64,000 bases of DNA from Atopsyche davidsoni (GCA_022113835.1 JAILWY010000009.1:9710001-9774000), one strand, 5' to 3'; shown: positions 47,346-62,225, counted from the first letter of the stretch. Made by a program: numbers and translations. Notes: generated by a model not told the origin, from the sequence alone.

Positions 47346-50300
47346 CAACGGATTTTGACTTCAGTGTGAATATTTATATTTCTTGTTTGGAATTTTTTTT
47401 GTAAAAAGGTAAAGTAGTGGTCGATTTATTGCAATTTTACTGAATTCACGCAAAGTTTACAAAAAAATCCCATGGAAATGTGGCTTTATAGCATAATTTC
47501 AATAAGTTAAATATGACAATAATTATTTTAAAATGTTTATAAATATTTATTCCTTTTTGAATATTTGAAAAGAAAAATCAACAATATAAATTTATTAAAT
47601 ATTAAAAAAAAAAAATTCTTCTTTGATAATTGACCATAAATAACAAAACTTAGTCCAACTAGAACTGTCATTCAGTTTCCAATTGAAAGCTACGCTAGAG
47701 ACCTCTGGTGTCCGGGTTGGTGAATGAAAACGGAATTTTTGAAAAAGTAGCCCTCTTAAAAACTTTTTGTGTTATGATAGCGCATGCACTCGGTGTTTGC
47801 TTTTTTGTTTGATTGTTTTTATTAGCGTTTGTTCTGGTGGTTGAATAAAAAAAATATCATTGTCTTTTATTCCTAGATATAGAGATGAAATTATTATCGA
47901 TGGATTTTTTTTATATCTAATAAGGTATTGTACACAGTATGCATCCATTATTGGTGTTAACAAAACAATATTTTTATATAAGAATAATTCAAAATATAAT
48001 TACTGTATATCAATATACGTAAATTTTAATTTTCAAATGACTGGTGTAAGTTTATGATTTTCTGTGGCAAATTTGAAGAGAATCATACTTGATATTGTTT
48101 TTTTTTAATTGAGAGTTCGTTCTATAAAAATATTACTTGTGAATGCTGAATGTGTTTCTGTTTAATTTTAAATTATTTAATTTGCATTGTTATATATTTA
48201 TTAAAAGATTCCGTTACACGTACCACATTTTATACGTTACGAATGATATTAATGACACAACAATAAGGCAGCGCTGAAGGCTCTGCGAATATCAACTCCA
48301 GATTACGTTTTTAGGTTTATCATAACTGAACACTTCAAACCCAATTAACCTACATTTATCTATTGTTTACCGAATGAATCATCGTCGGCTGTCACCCGAC
48401 CCGCCCGGTAGACGGCTGTACTATTCCTGTAACAAAAGTACGACGATCGCTCCGGCGCGGTGAAACAAAGACTCCCGCGAAGGGTTGGCGAGATATAATA
48501 ACAGTTTCTGATTATCTCCCCTTCGACTACACGACTATAAATCTACATACAAAAATGGGAAAGGCAATTTCCTCGCCGAGCGCCGAAAGGACGGAACGCA
48601 ATCTCGTACTATTTCCGCCGAACAAGCGTGTGCCTTTCCGACTATGAAAATTTTACATAAACTGACTATTTATTTGTCAACCGAGGCAAAAAAGACATAG
48701 TAAAAAAATTCTTCCGTTACATTTTGTTTATGATAAAGTTTTGGATAGAATGTTTTTCTTAAAGGAATAAAATATTTATTCATCAAAATAAATATATTTT
48801 ATAAATTGTAATTTGCAATTCAGAGTTTTTACATATTGTGTAAGTGATTTAAATATTACTACCTAATAGTCCTCTTTCTTTATATAAAAAATGTCAGTTG
48901 GAAATCAGTCTTTAGTCGTATATTTTTATCGTCAGAGAAATTTCTGTCGGAATAAATCAAGTTTTCTAAAGAGAAACTCACAAATACATTTAGTCTAGCT
49001 AAGGATGCCCCTTATAAATACTAATAATGTTAAATTTTTCCATTTAGAGGCCGCCGCTAGCGCTATCTCGGAAGTTAACGCTTAACTGCTTTACTCTGTC
49101 CACCTTTATCAACTCGTTTAATTAATCGAAGAGCCTTTTTACTATCGTAACGAAAAGCCTCGGTCGCAGAGTACAACGACTCGACCTGTTGGACCGTGAG
49201 AAATCCAACGAAAAACGATTTTGTCTTCCATTTGAAACGCCGAATAACCAGACATTATTTGATGTCGGGATTCTATGTCCCCTCCCGGCAGTCTTACAGC
49301 TTTCCTAATGAACACGGAAGGATCAAAAGTGAGTAAACGATAACACTGAACACCGAACTTTTTTTGTAATATTATTTATTTACATTATATCTTATGTCTC
49401 TACTTTACTTAAATGCGTTCAATGGCTTATTAAATCTACATTCAGCTCACAAATATAAAAAAGAAAAAACTCAATAACTTAATGTGGGCTGTTCAGAGCA
49501 CTTGTTCGTCGAACGACTTGTATATTTGGAAATACTACCTGTGATAAATCGTAGTAAATAATCTCCATTACAGATGTATTTAGTCTAGTGTGGGGGTATT
49601 GTTGTGACTCACCTACTAATGTTCAATATGACCCACTGACTCCATACCTACAGCACAATCGGTCATATTATAATCATTTTAACATAAATATGTTAACTGT
49701 CGAAAATCTAACTTCTACGCCTTCACGTTTCTATTTTATAAAAAGAGGACACTGCAAAGGATTTAAAATATCGGAATCAATAACCGATAGACATGAGGCA
49801 CAATCGCAAAACTAAATATTATTATATTATTTATAAAAGTAATTTTCTCCATCAGCAATATCTGGGTTAGAAAATAGATAAACTAGTACGCTTCGTAGTT
49901 GCTTTATTCTGAGATATTATTAAATACCTAATCAGTGTGATATTGAAATATAAAACTGTATATAACAACTTACTGATGTTAACGGAGTCGCGCTGTAATA
50001 ATACTGATGCTTTATCTGAACAGTAAAGTTGACTTCTAGGCTATCGATGTATACGTGTCGGCTGTCTATTTACGTATCTCAGATTAACCGAATTAATGTT
50101 CGCCTCTCATAACCAGGTAGGCAGAGTTGTCCGAGTCGGAGTGATTTGTGAGCGAGAGGAAATTGAATAATTTGATCTCTCTCTAATCGATCGATAACCC
50201 ATTCTGGGCGGCGACCCAGACATGAACTCTTGAATACTTGATGGTTGACGTTTGAACTTTCTAAATATAGAAATGGAAGAATTTATATTTTGGTTATCTA

Positions 50301-53030
50301 CATTTAAGTTATGACAATTCTGGACATGTTTTCTAATTTATAATATTGTCATTATATTATGTAGGTGCTTGTGTTATATATTTCAGGATGATTTGTTGTG
50401 CTTATATAGTAAATATAGATGAAGTGTGTAGATATACCTGACAAAAAAAATAAGATGAAGTTTTTTAAGATAGGAGCTCGGAATGAAAGGGTAGAGAGGT
50501 TTTTAAGTGAACATAAAGATGCCTGTTTTAAGTCGGAGGATCTAGGGATTTAAAAGCAGTCACGAAGTCGAAGGAAATTTATCTGTATTTTAGGCATGAC
50601 TGACTTTATAAGTTTATATTGATCGACTGATTTTCAAATTTTTATACAATTTAGTATGACCGTGAAGGTATCCTTTCGAAAAGACGACGAGACCATAGAA
50701 TCATCTGTTCTGCCGATTCGTAAAGCTAAAATCGCATTATTAAACGCGTTTACAAAAAATGCAATATGGAATGCATCTGTATCGAATCAGTTCCAATGAA
50801 ACTAGCTTTCATTCAACCTCAATAAAATAACGAAATCTGAAAACACTTACACACATGTAAATTTAAAAAAATATTTCTTTATATATATATATATAACTAT
50901 ACTAAGTAAGCATTTATTTACAATACCTTGTTAATATTTATTTCCAAAGGTAAAATTACATCAGGTAGCTTAAACTTCATAATTATACCAAATACGCAGT
51001 AAAGAAAGTTTATCGATTTCCTTGAAAACCGTAATAGATACCCTACCTTCTATTTACTTTTACATTGAAAGTATTTTAAATATAGGAGACTTTCAGCCGG
51101 TATTCCTGGGTTTTTAATAAAACTGTCTTTTGTGTAAGTTTTGCCGTTATACACTTGTGTTTCTGGGACGGAAATCATTAAGGTTTTTAGTAAACCCACG
51201 TTATTAGCAGAAAGTCCTTTGTCCTTGACAACATTTCCTATTAAATTCCTGGAAATCCATATTTAATATTCACAAAGTAACATACTATATAGGTATAATT
51301 AAATTACTGTTTAACATTTATTAGAATCATGACAAATTTATATACATAATGTTGCTACATTTGTATTTAATACATTTTAATAATGTATAATCTCTTTACA
51401 AATGTTTCTAAAACGATCACTATTTGATTTACATTAAAGCTTATATTTATTATTTAAACACATTTTTGTTTTAAAAACATTTATTTATAAGTTATTTACT
51501 AATAAAGAGGTAATTCTTAAGCTTTAATGTTTATTATTGTTACGTATTCAATTAAAAACACTCCTGTTTTTATGCGCAATCGTAAGGATCTGTAACAACA
51601 TTTTTAGAAGATACTACTGTATTTCAAGAAAATTATCACCCTTCCAAGAGTTGTAAGAATTTCAGGAATGACTGAAGTAAAATGCAGAAGCATTTAGGAC
51701 AACCATTTTGACTATCGTATCCTTGAATCGTGTAGCCAAAAATCTGGATGAACTAAAAAAACATGCCTCGCGTGTGGCTCCTGTACTCGGAATGCAAGGA
51801 ATGCCAACTATTTGTACCTCGGGCATGTTAGAATTTTAATTCACGCTTTGCCCCGTAGGCGTCGTCGGCGAGTTCGGGCCAAAGCACACAGGAATTGACA
51901 ACAATTGGCCAGGGAGACAAGAATAGAGCCGTAATCTGTGTTTTACAGCACGAATTTAATTTCATAATTTTTGCAACATTTTCGTTCAAAAATGTGAATC
52001 CAACAAATCTATCTACGACTGAGATTCGAGGAAAGCTTTCTAAATTTATAAACTTTATAAAAGCTTCATAACTTATCACTTAAAGCCTGTTCAAAAACTT
52101 ATCATTAAAATCTTCTTTAATCTACTCAATCGTCGAATGAGAATTCCAGAAATCCATAAGAAATTCACGAGAAGATAATTTGCATAATATAAATAACGAA
52201 ACGTTACTTTTTACATAATACGGGAGTGATTGCAGTTCTCTCAATAGACAAACCATATAATTATAATAATGATAAACAAGACATTATTATATTACCATGA
52301 AAGCTTTTCGTCATGGCACCTCACATCGTTTGCAACGCACGGACTGTTCCCAACACCGTAATTCGTACAGTACAATGTACCGACATCCTCTGGGACTAAT
52401 TATTTCACATCCAATTTGTTATTCTTTGAGCATTTTGTCATTTATACTTTATTTAAACTTTATGCAATATGATTTATAAAATTAAATCTACAAAAATCAC
52501 ACTTATTGTTTTTTTACTTCGGATATTAATTAATCTATTGAATTACTAGGCGTAAAATTAATTGCTCTAACATAACAATAATAAATGTAATAAAAAATTC
52601 CCATTCAAAAGAAGAATCAAGCTCATTCGCATAGTTATGTATTTTTAATTGAACTGATTCTAATTGAAAATTTAATAAAAACTCCTAACATTGTTGCAAT
52701 CATAACACCAATAAAACATACGGTATCTGAAAAACACGTGAAACAATTATCGTGAATCATCATCAAACTACGCGAGTGGTTTTTTTCAAATTTAACTTTC
52801 AACTATCAAAAAAACTTACTATATTATTGCATTCTCAGGTCCCGCGTTTTGTTTCTCACAATAAAATGTTTCTTAAGGCTTTCTCATGAATTATTCATGG
52901 AGAATTATCTTATGTTTTCACCCAAATTGCCGTTTGTCTACCGCGGTGCTGAAGGCGTCTCGGCCTGCCATGATCCCGCATGCGTGGGCCCTTTAGCCGA
53001 ACCCTGCCAGATCGGACACCTACACGATTT
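47346..53030. other. No gene seen
   Basis: AT-rich with patches of mixed composition at 48360-48660 and 49020-49330. None has an open frame with motifs or usable splice sites. These patches could be regulatory, but no specific site can be supported. Confidence 0.5.
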
Positions 53031-53322
53031 GCTCCCTAAAACGTTCAAACACAGTAGCTAACAATAAAATGCCGTGAATAATCTGGCTAATATTTGGCCG
53101 CGCATTAAACTCTCTATTATTCATCGGCGTGTTTTTATTCAGTATTGAACTCCCTAAAACTTTGAATACAGTGGCTGATAATAAACCGTGTGAATAATTT
53201 GGCCGCGTATAAAACTCATCATCGTGGATTTTTATATATCGGCGTGTTTTTACGGCTAATACGGTACGTATGCTAATAATAAACTGTCATAAATAAGCTG
53301 GCTATTATTTGCGCAGCTTGTG
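53031..53322. repeat. Degenerate tandem repeat, about 115-bp unit, 2.6 copies
   Basis: Units begin near 53031, 53146 and 53249. Shared blocks are CTCCCTAAAAC-TT-AA, CAGT-GCT-A-AATAAA, GTGAATAAT-TGGC, ATTTGGCCGCG and ATCGGCGTGTTTTTA. The third unit is partial and most diverged. ATCGGCGTGTTTATTCAG also occurs near 6656. Confidence 0.8.
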
Positions 53323-55080
53323 TATATTTGCTCAGAATTGAACTTTTTTTGTTATATTATATGTACAAGTATACACAAATCCATACAAATACTCAGACAT
53401 TTAATTAAAAATTGTGTCAATATACACATAAATACTGTCATTAGGCTGAAAAATAATTTTAAAAAACACTTTCACAATATATCTGTTAGATAATTTGAAA
53501 CGATACAATTAAGATCAATACATTTATTTATTTATTAAAAGATTTTAAGTAAGTTGGCGACAATATCAGTATCGATGTATTGAAATTTAATAATTTAAAA
53601 TACTTTCATTTTTTCATATAAATATTGAAAAATGTACTTAGTAAAATAGGTTTTTTTAAATTAAATTAAGGTCAATTAGAACTAGACGAAACATATTAAA
53701 CTTTCGTTCGCCTTTATGGTTGAACCCTACCCGAAAGTTTAAATCTGATATACCTCAAAATACGGAGTAGTAATTAAAATTCCCTTATTATACGAATGCC
53801 TAGAGGCCTGACAACACCCACAACGAACTTCACATTCAAGCCTCCAAATGCATGTACATTAATACACGTATGAGAAATTGCTTACTTGGGTGTAAACATA
53901 AACCATTGTTCTTTGTGTGATTAATTTAATGTCGGTAATTACACCCCTTGTAATTATTTGTATGAGGTATGAGTGTAGTTGCATCACCATCATCATCTTG
54001 TGTATCCACTAAGTAGGTCTTCAAAATATACGACAATAATTCCTATCCTTACTTCAGCCTTTCTTTATATCATCAAGTAGGTAAGAACCTGCTTACTTTA
54101 TAATTTAATATTCGCCCGTGTTCGAATTTTTATCAACATTGTTGTCACTTTAAGTATAATATTTTTCTAACAAAGTTTTATTTATACTTATTGTACGGAT
54201 TCTGGTTCATTGATTTGATAAATTATTATCTCCATAGCTTTAAAATGACTCGGAATTTGTTGAACAGAAAGAAAGTCTCCTGTGTATTGGTAGATTCATC
54301 GATTTAAAAAAGTTTCGTTTATTCTTTAGAATATCTCATTGGAAGCGGATTCAGCGTCAATGAACATTTTCCGTTGTAATCAATATTGAGCGATTATAAA
54401 TTATTTCGCAGAAAATATTATTACATCTATTACGTTAATTTATATTCAGTTTATTATATCGTACCCCAAAAAAAATGCCTGTCATCTTCTCCATTCATTA
54501 TTCTTCCTAAATACGCTCCGAGAAAAGCAATTTATTTGTGAAATGATTGATTTTATGACATTGCAAATAATACAAAGGAGTATTTTATTTCCACCGAGAC
54601 CTTGCCGCTTGCAAAAGCGATTTATGGCAAATCATGATTCGGTTATTTATTAAAACTGAAGTCATAATGTGTATTTCGTGGTAATTATGAATTACGGAGG
54701 TAGACAGACTCCCTTAATCGATTAATAAATAATGCGAATTTTAAAAAGGTTTTGAAAAGGAAAATTATCTTTTATAATTTCTGCTTTAAATATTTCAACT
54801 GTTAAAATACAATTTAGGTAACATACAATAAATCAAAAATATAATTTAATTTATGATGGATTTAAAAATCACTCCTAAAGTGATATAAGAAAAATATTCT
54901 TAAAAATATTGTGTCAGTTTATATTTTTTTCACTGAAGATAAATAATGTTACTTTTTAGTAAAAAAAACTTAATAGATTTGTATTTAAAATAATATATAT
55001 ATATATTTTGAATCTTCAAATAATATACAGACTAAACAAAATTCACATAAACCATTTTCACTATCAAACATTTCAATTCT
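53323..55080. other. No gene seen
   Basis: AT-rich sequence without recognisable genes, structured RNAs or transposon ends. Confidence 0.55.
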
Positions 55081-55087
55081 TAAAAGC

Positions 55088-55372
55088 ATGAAGCAGCCAT
55101 TCCGTAGTTTCAATCAGACCCGCCGCGACGAAGTCTTCGGATTTCTGAATTGTAAATCTGTAACATTCCTCCGATTAAAGCTGCCGCCATTGCCTTGCCG
55201 GGCAGGCGGCGCGGTTCAGGCTTCACTCCAGATTACAGGGCGCTACGCCCTCGGGGCCCTCCAGCGCCAGCCACCCTTGTTAGCTGATAGGCCGCGGCGG
55301 GCCACACGGAACGCTCGTCACGAGAGGCTCGCAATGCCATCCACGCGTCACAGGACAAGCAAACTACCGTAA
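55088..55372 (+). other. GC-rich island, not convincingly coding
   Basis: A short block, GC-rich from about 55180, with a 94-codon open frame rich in Arg, Pro and Leu. No domain is recognised, and Arg/Pro-rich frames arise by chance in GC-rich DNA. It could be a regulatory CpG patch or a retroelement scrap. Confidence 0.3.
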
Positions 55373-55434
55373 ACAACGATATTAAAAAAAAAAAATTAAA
55401 TAAATTACTTGCGTGATTTTAGACATGTTAATTT

Positions 55435-55515
55435 TTTATTGGTGACCGGTTTCGCCAACCTTTCACGTTGGCAGTGTCAAAAAAAAAATCATTGAAGTAT
55501 TTTATTTAAAATATC
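55435..55515. repeat. Single arm of the GGTTTCGCCAACC family
   Basis: TTTTTATTGGTGACCGGTTT, CGCCAACCTTTCACGTTGGC and a following TTGAAGTATTTTATTTAAAA match the left arm, loop and outer flank of the foldback at 24.1-24.3 kb. The second arm is deleted. Confidence 0.75.
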
Positions 55516-58500
55516 AAAATATAAAAATCTTTATTTGATGAGGAAAAAATATTAATCGATCGTTTTGAAATGCGTTGAATTTTTTTTAACACAGATTTTG
55601 CCTTTTACTTTATAGACACAAAACCTGTTTAAAAGCATATATATGAGGAATCTGCTCCATTTTATTTTAAGGTGACAATTGGGCGAGTATACGCTCTCCT
55701 CTATTTTTACGCTGTTTTAATTATTTAACTCTACTCTGCTGTTTTTGCTATAACTTTAAAATTACAGTGGAGGTTCTACATTATTAAAGGTTGGTAGAGG
55801 ACTCTCTGGTGAGGGTGGTAGTCTTCTAATTAATTAAATTGACACGCATTTTGTGCTTCAACTGTATGGTTTGTGGTTTTTATATACTCGCATAAAAATA
55901 CATAAACAAATAGCTGTCACTTCTTGGAGCGTAGCGATAAATTATACAAGACAAACAAGTTAAATTCTTTTTTCTAGTTTTGATATTTCAATTTTTGTAG
56001 AATTGTCTTATTTGACCTGCACAAAACTTAAAAAATTAAATGTATTATGTGCATACAAAACATTTATCCCTTCATGGTACCAATACACCGTTTACTTTAC
56101 ATTGTAAGTGTACTATTGTTGTCACCACAGACGTGAAATCATTTGAATTGTGAAATGTAATCACGAATAATACGGAAGCTTTTTTAATGTACATTTTAAC
56201 AAATCTTGTAATATGTGATGTAACACAACTTTTTACATATTATAATTAGTAACAGTTCAATATTGAATTGTAAAATTATAAGGAATAATTAATAATTTTC
56301 TTCGGTGTTGAAATATTAGTCAATACATTTTTCCCTTTCACATTATTGCAACCGAAAATAAACACATAATTTTTATTTTATAACGTTAATGTTGTAATTT
56401 TATGGGAATTTAACGAAATTTAAATTTCTACACTCCTAAAGATGTTCAAACTACAGTTTTAATATTTCATTTGTTTGTGTTTCAAAATAAAATTCCTTAT
56501 ACAAAAATATTTTTAGATATAAATTGTTGCAATATTTTACCAAACATTCAAATTACTGGAGCAAATTTTGGTGCTTAGTCAATTTTGGAGGCTTTAGTGG
56601 TTACCATGGTCTGAGACTTACATGACACTGGTGAGATTGAGGTATTATTTTCAATAGGGTAGACACGGATGAGGTGATTTGTGTATAAAAAAAAACCTCG
56701 AGGCGGGGGTGTTAAAAAAATGGGGATGACAGGTGTGGGGACTGTATTTTTAGGGTTATTGCTGCATCTTAGAAAATGAGGCAAATCTAACTTGATTTGT
56801 ACCAAAAATATAAACCAAAAAGTATTTTTTTTTTTTAAATAATTAAATTTAGATTCAGCTATTCTTTCTTAAGATAAACTCAAATAAATTATTACATTTT
56901 TATGTATTTTCTCACATTAATTTAAATTCATGAAAATTAATGAAACAATTTAAAAATTTGAATTATAACTCCCAACATTACTAGAGCCCCCAGTGAGTTT
57001 TGTAAACAGACATTCCTTCTCGTCTACGCTACGTCAAATATCAAAACATTCAATTACCTATTCATAATATGAGTGTTGTTTTGAATATTTATCCTGGACC
57101 ATTCATAAGTTTATTACATAAATAAAATATACTTCTGGAGTTAAAAAATTTAAAAATATGGGTCAGACTACGTGCCTAACAATATATTTATACGTTGAAG
57201 TTTTACAAATTATAACATACAAATTTTTTAATATAAAATTATTGAACTTAGTATACATTTTGTACATTTAAAAAGATCACGAAATTGAATACAGTGTCAA
57301 AAGATAAAGCTGTTCTCCGTTTCATATAAGTCATGATTAAATTTTACATTTTTTACATTGGAATGATTATATTTTTAAGAACATTAAAAACTACCAACCC
57401 TGTTAGATATGCATTCTCCTTTAAGTATGAATATGATTTATAATGTCTTCTAGTATTTTTTTCTTCCGATATATACATCCCTGCAATTATTAAAATATCT
57501 TTATTGTTCAAAGGTGAAAAAACATCGTGAGCTCACAAAGCAGAGAACGTGATCTGGACATGAGAAACATCCAAAGTGTTTCAAATCGATACAATCACGA
57601 TTACAAACATTGTATGGGTTGTTATGCACATTAATAATTTCAAAATTTAAAAAAAATCTATGTAACGGGTGATTTATTCATATTGCAAAATCCGGAGTAG
57701 GGACCACAGACAATGACTGGAATTTAAAGAAAAAACCTGTACATTGCGTTTATTGAGTAAATTTTTGGCAGGATATATTAACAGGAAACATGTGTTAGTC
57801 TCAAATTGTCAAATATATTCCAATATGAGGTCAGATGATAGCTGGGTTTCTCGAAAATGTGAATTTCATATTACACTGCATGAAAACAATTGATACGATT
57901 GACAGTTCTGAAATTCTCAGCTTAAACGCACCGAATTTCACGCTAAACAGCTGTATTGGTATTCATGATTATCATGTGAAGATAGTTACATAGAAAACGC
58001 CGTCGTGATTTGCATGTGTACAAAACATAAGTAGACGTGACTCTCGACCGTGACTCTTGGACCCCTAACTGTAGAAAGTAAAAAAAGTTTAGAAAGCAAC
58101 CGATTGTGACATACGTGAAGCGTCTGCTAAAAACATGTTTTTTTTTTACAAACCAACGAAGGCTTATTAATTTTCAATGCCGCGAGTTCATGGGTTTATA
58201 GGAATCACGTAGTTCATTTTGATTATTTTTATATCTTTTTAAAGCCTTGTTAATAATCCAGGTATGCGAAAAACCTGTAGAATTATACGATCTAAAATAA
58301 GTGCCATAAATTCATAGTTATGCAGGTATTTCGTACGACCTTGATCTTTCTCCGATGGTAAAGAAGCCCCCTGGATATATATATATACTAAGAGAGCGCC
58401 GGCGATTAATGTCCCTTCCTACAACACATCGTCCGTGACATTTGGAACCGATTATATACAAATTGATTTACAATAAGCATGTGCACGAACCGGAGATTTT

Positions 58501-60032
58501 GTCTGCGCCACATTTGCTTTATTGAAATATATTTACTTTATTAGAACACCTCTTCTGACTATAACCCAAATGTTAACAATTCTGGCACCCGGCCGATGTG
58601 TGATCACATTGTTTACCAGGGGTATTGTCCTATTGTCTGTATAAATTCCACAACTTTTTATTGTTTTTCTTAACTCTAATCGAATCGTATAATAAATTAA
58701 AAAGTAAAAGTTTTATTTAATGGAAAAACGTAATTAAATGATTTTAATAATAGATATTTGTATTATATTTTTGAAGGTAGCCTCATGCCCACCGGTATAA
58801 TAAATGTCTTGGAAATTTCATTTCAATTAAGTTTCAATTGTATTTTCAGTTTTAAATGTAATATTTTTTTATGAAACGCCTTCTCTTCCTGTAATATCGT
58901 TAAAGCGATTTGCGCTCGACTAACCCAAAAAAAACAAGCACAACGTATTGCCATAAACATCAATAAAGAAAATTAGATCTTTAGTAATGAAAAAGCCTTG
59001 CGTTTATTCTGGATCTTTTTGTATCGAGTGTCTGATTTCGTTTTATTAATAATTAAGATGTCAGTCATTCAAACAGTAGGTGTTGAGGCACACCACATGT
59101 TCGTTACTTAAATGGCTTACTTAATATTGGTTCAGCGTGTCCTCCCACCTTCACAGGCTACGCTAATAGCACAATGCATGACAATGTACGAGCATCATGT
59201 CACTCGGCATGGTGTAGATAACATAACCTGACGTGATTATTATGTGCGGTGAGTGCCAATAGGTCGCTCCCCTGATTGATAGCCATGGCTTTGTTTGTGC
59301 TTTCGCTCCGATTAAAAATAGGATTTCATAGAAAGTTCAATCGTAGTAGTTTCTAATTATCGCTTGCGCAATGATTAAAAAAAAAAAAAGAAACTTTGTG
59401 AATTGGTAACCGTTTCAGTTTAATTTGAACTGATCACAACCTTTAAGATTATTGCATCTCTTGAAATTGTTAAATAAACTAATTAGGGAAATTATTAGTA
59501 CTGCTTTTATAATAATTTAACTATCGAGATGGACTTATTCAAAACACTATTTATTTATTGGTTGATATAATTATATTTTACTTTATACTATTATTGTGAA
59601 TGCAGTCTTGGCTAGAAGTTTTAATATTAAGTCGTGTATATTTATTAACAAACTATTGAAATCGAAACTAAGTATTCTAATTTTTCTCACTCTTTAACTC
59701 TTGGCAACTTCTGATACAAATAGTAGAGTTCTTTGCTATACAAAGTAAATTAAACTTGTCAATACTTACCAAACATATTTAAAGCGATAAAATAGAATAA
59801 ATACTACATTTTTACATGATACTATTTTTTACTAACTTTTATGTGGAACTATTTTAAGAAAAAATATCAATTTTTTTTATAAATGCAATTTAGAGCACTG
59901 GATTTGCCGCCTTAGTAAACGCTTTCCTAATATAATCATAGGATAATAGAGATAAACAATATTATTCATAAGATACATATGAAAAATGACTGTGGCTTAC
60001 GTGGGTTTTTTTAAAAACACATGTCTCTAGTG
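55516..60032. other. No gene seen
   Basis: AT-rich sequence with short TA runs. No open frame with domains, no splice-flanked coding block, no defined transposon. Confidence 0.55.
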
Positions 60033-60159
60033 CAGGGGTGTCAAACTCAATTTTGCAGAGGGCCATATATGAAATTTAGAATGTGTTGGCGGGCCGGATT
60101 CAAATAAAAAAAATGTACTGAATTATTATAACATTTTATTTATTTAATTATATAATAAA

Positions 60160-60548
60160 CGGCGTGTGCATAAAATTTTCGGATTTTTTCGTGAAATTGG
60201 AGCTTTATTATAAAAAATTGGTACAATATATTCTATTCAGGGTACTGTCCATCGTATTCCAAGCGTATTCCAGAAAGGGCATTCTGCATCGATTGAAACA
60301 AGTGGTAGTCGGAAGGGGCAAGGTCTGGGCTATAAGGCGGGTGAAGCAGAACTTCCCATTCACTGTTTTCCAAATAGGTTTTAACCGATCAACATGTGGC
60401 CGAGCATTGTCATGACGGAAAATTACAGACTCGTGCCTGGTCGCATATTCTGGCCGTTTTTCTGCCAATGCTCGCTTCAAACGCATCAATTGTGTCTGTA
60501 GATCTCGCCCGTGATAGTTTGGCCTGATTTCAGCAGATCATAGTGGAA
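60160..60548 (-). pseudogene. Mariner transposase fragment, minus strand
   Basis: Read right to left it gives LLKSGQTITGE, a stop, then MRLKRALAEKRPEYATRHES and VIFRHDNARPH (second catalytic Asp). A frameshift follows; the remaining frame reads PPYSPDLAPSDYH-like sequence. The outer end has a mariner-like terminus (GTGTGCATAAAATTTTCGG). Only the C-terminal half is present. Confidence 0.85.
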
Positions 60549-61200
60549 GATTCAAAAGCAAGGAAATTGGGTGCCGCATGAATTGAAGCTGAGAGACGTC
60601 GAAAGGCGATTTTGCATTTCGGAAATGCTGCTTGAACGCCACAAAAAGAAATCATGGGGTGATGAAATCAATTCTGGTGATGAAAAATGGATTCGCTACG
60701 ATAAGCTGAAGCGTAAAAAATCATGGGGTAAGCCCGGACATGCAACAACATCGACGACCAGGCCAAATATTCATGGCGCCAATGTAATGTTGTGTAGTTG
60801 GTGGGATCAGAAAGAAATCGTGTACTAGGAGCTTCTGAAACCAGGCGAAACTGTCAATGGGCAGCGCTACCGACAACAACTGATCAATTTGACCCTTGCA
60901 GTGCTCGAAAAACCGCCGGAATGGGACACGAGACACGAACGAATGATATTGAAGCACGACAAAGGTTCGTGCCATCGTCCAGGACACCATCAAAACGCTG
61001 AAATGGGATCTGCTACCACACCCGCCTTATTTACCAGACCTGGCCCCTTCCGATTTTTATTTGTTCCGGTCGATGGCGCATGGATTGGCTGGGCTACACT
61101 TGGCCAATTTTGAAAAAGTGGAAAATTGGATGCTTGAACGGTTTCGGTCCGACGCGTCGTTTTATCGTCACGGTATTCGTGTACTGCCAGAGAGATAGCA
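60549..61200 (+). pseudogene. Mariner transposase fragment, plus strand
   Basis: It begins mid-protein with IQKQGNWVPHELKLRDVERR, then SGDEKWIRYDKLKRKKSWGK, a TAG stop after QKEIVY, LLKPGETVNGQRYRQQL, and a degenerate KHDKGSCHRPG in place of HDNARPH. It is frameshifted before the PPYLPDLAPSDFYLF region. The final catalytic Asp context survives but the second motif has lost NARP. It is head to head with the minus-strand fragment and from a different copy. Confidence 0.87.
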
Positions 61201-61424
61201 AAAATGTGATGATACTTTGAATAAACTATTTTTTTTTAAATTATACACTTTTCATTGATAAAAAAAGCCGGAAACCTAGTGGCACGCCTAGTTGGACTAA
61301 ATGGAAATGGAAAAAATACTCTATTCCAAAAATATAATTATAAAATTATTGTTTATATTTTTATGTTAAATAAATAATAAGTAGTAGTAAATAAAAGTAT
61401 GAAAATTCTGGTAATTGGGTCGAA

Positions 61425-62225
61425 TTGGGGCAAACAAACTTTTGTTTTGAAAAATCATAATTTTATCAAATCATCTTCAAGACTTTATTTGACCTTGTAA
61501 AAGGACGGAAATTAAATAATAAACAAATAGGTAAATATAAATTTTAATTTTTATAATATTCTGTAAATCAACCAGCTTTCCGCCCAGTAAAGTGATAATT
61601 AAATAAATGAAATAATGAAACGATTTCGATTTCCGAGTGAGATCCGTACTGACTGGGGCTGAAATGGGTGTATTTTCTTTCCCTGAAAGCTTTTGTCACT
61701 TTTTTGCGAAACGTGTCATCATATTTTTTTAACTATCGATTAATTTTTCTTTGTTGATAGTTGATTTAGAATATTAAAAAAGCTTTCAATTATGTTTATA
61801 TATTTTTTATTATTAAATTACCGATCTTTTTTAAGGTTTTCTTCTAAATTAATTCTTAAAAATGTTGAAAAATTAGATAAAATTACGACTTTTCAATGCC
61901 AAACTTTGTTAAAAAAAATTGTTATAATTTTTTAGCTAATCTTTTACAATAGGTTTATTGGTAATCTTTTATTTCCAATTTAAAAAAAGACACCTAAATG
62001 CTTAGGGTTCTAGATCCATCGGTTATAATAATCTCCCAATTCCTAAACTTTAATCTGGAAAATACATATTAATCATATTAAAAGTAAATATACAAGAGAT
62101 AAAAAATCACGTCTTTAGAAGAAAGAACGCATCTAACTTTTAACATAAATTTTTTTTCTATTGATGCAGTAAATTTTTCGCAAAAAATTGTCAAAAAACT
62201 CACAAATTGATCCATCAAAGGGATC
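61425..62225. repeat. Inverted pair from the long-TIR family
   Basis: Bases 61425-61760 match 45400-45730 in direct orientation (TTTTATC-AAT, CATCTTCAAGA-TTTATTT, AATTAAATAATAAA). Bases 61790-62225 match 45080-45450 in reverse orientation and include the terminal TTTTTCGCAAAAAATT and AACTCACAAATTGATCC. The two pieces make a non-autonomous foldback derivative of the 45-kb element. Confidence 0.75.
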
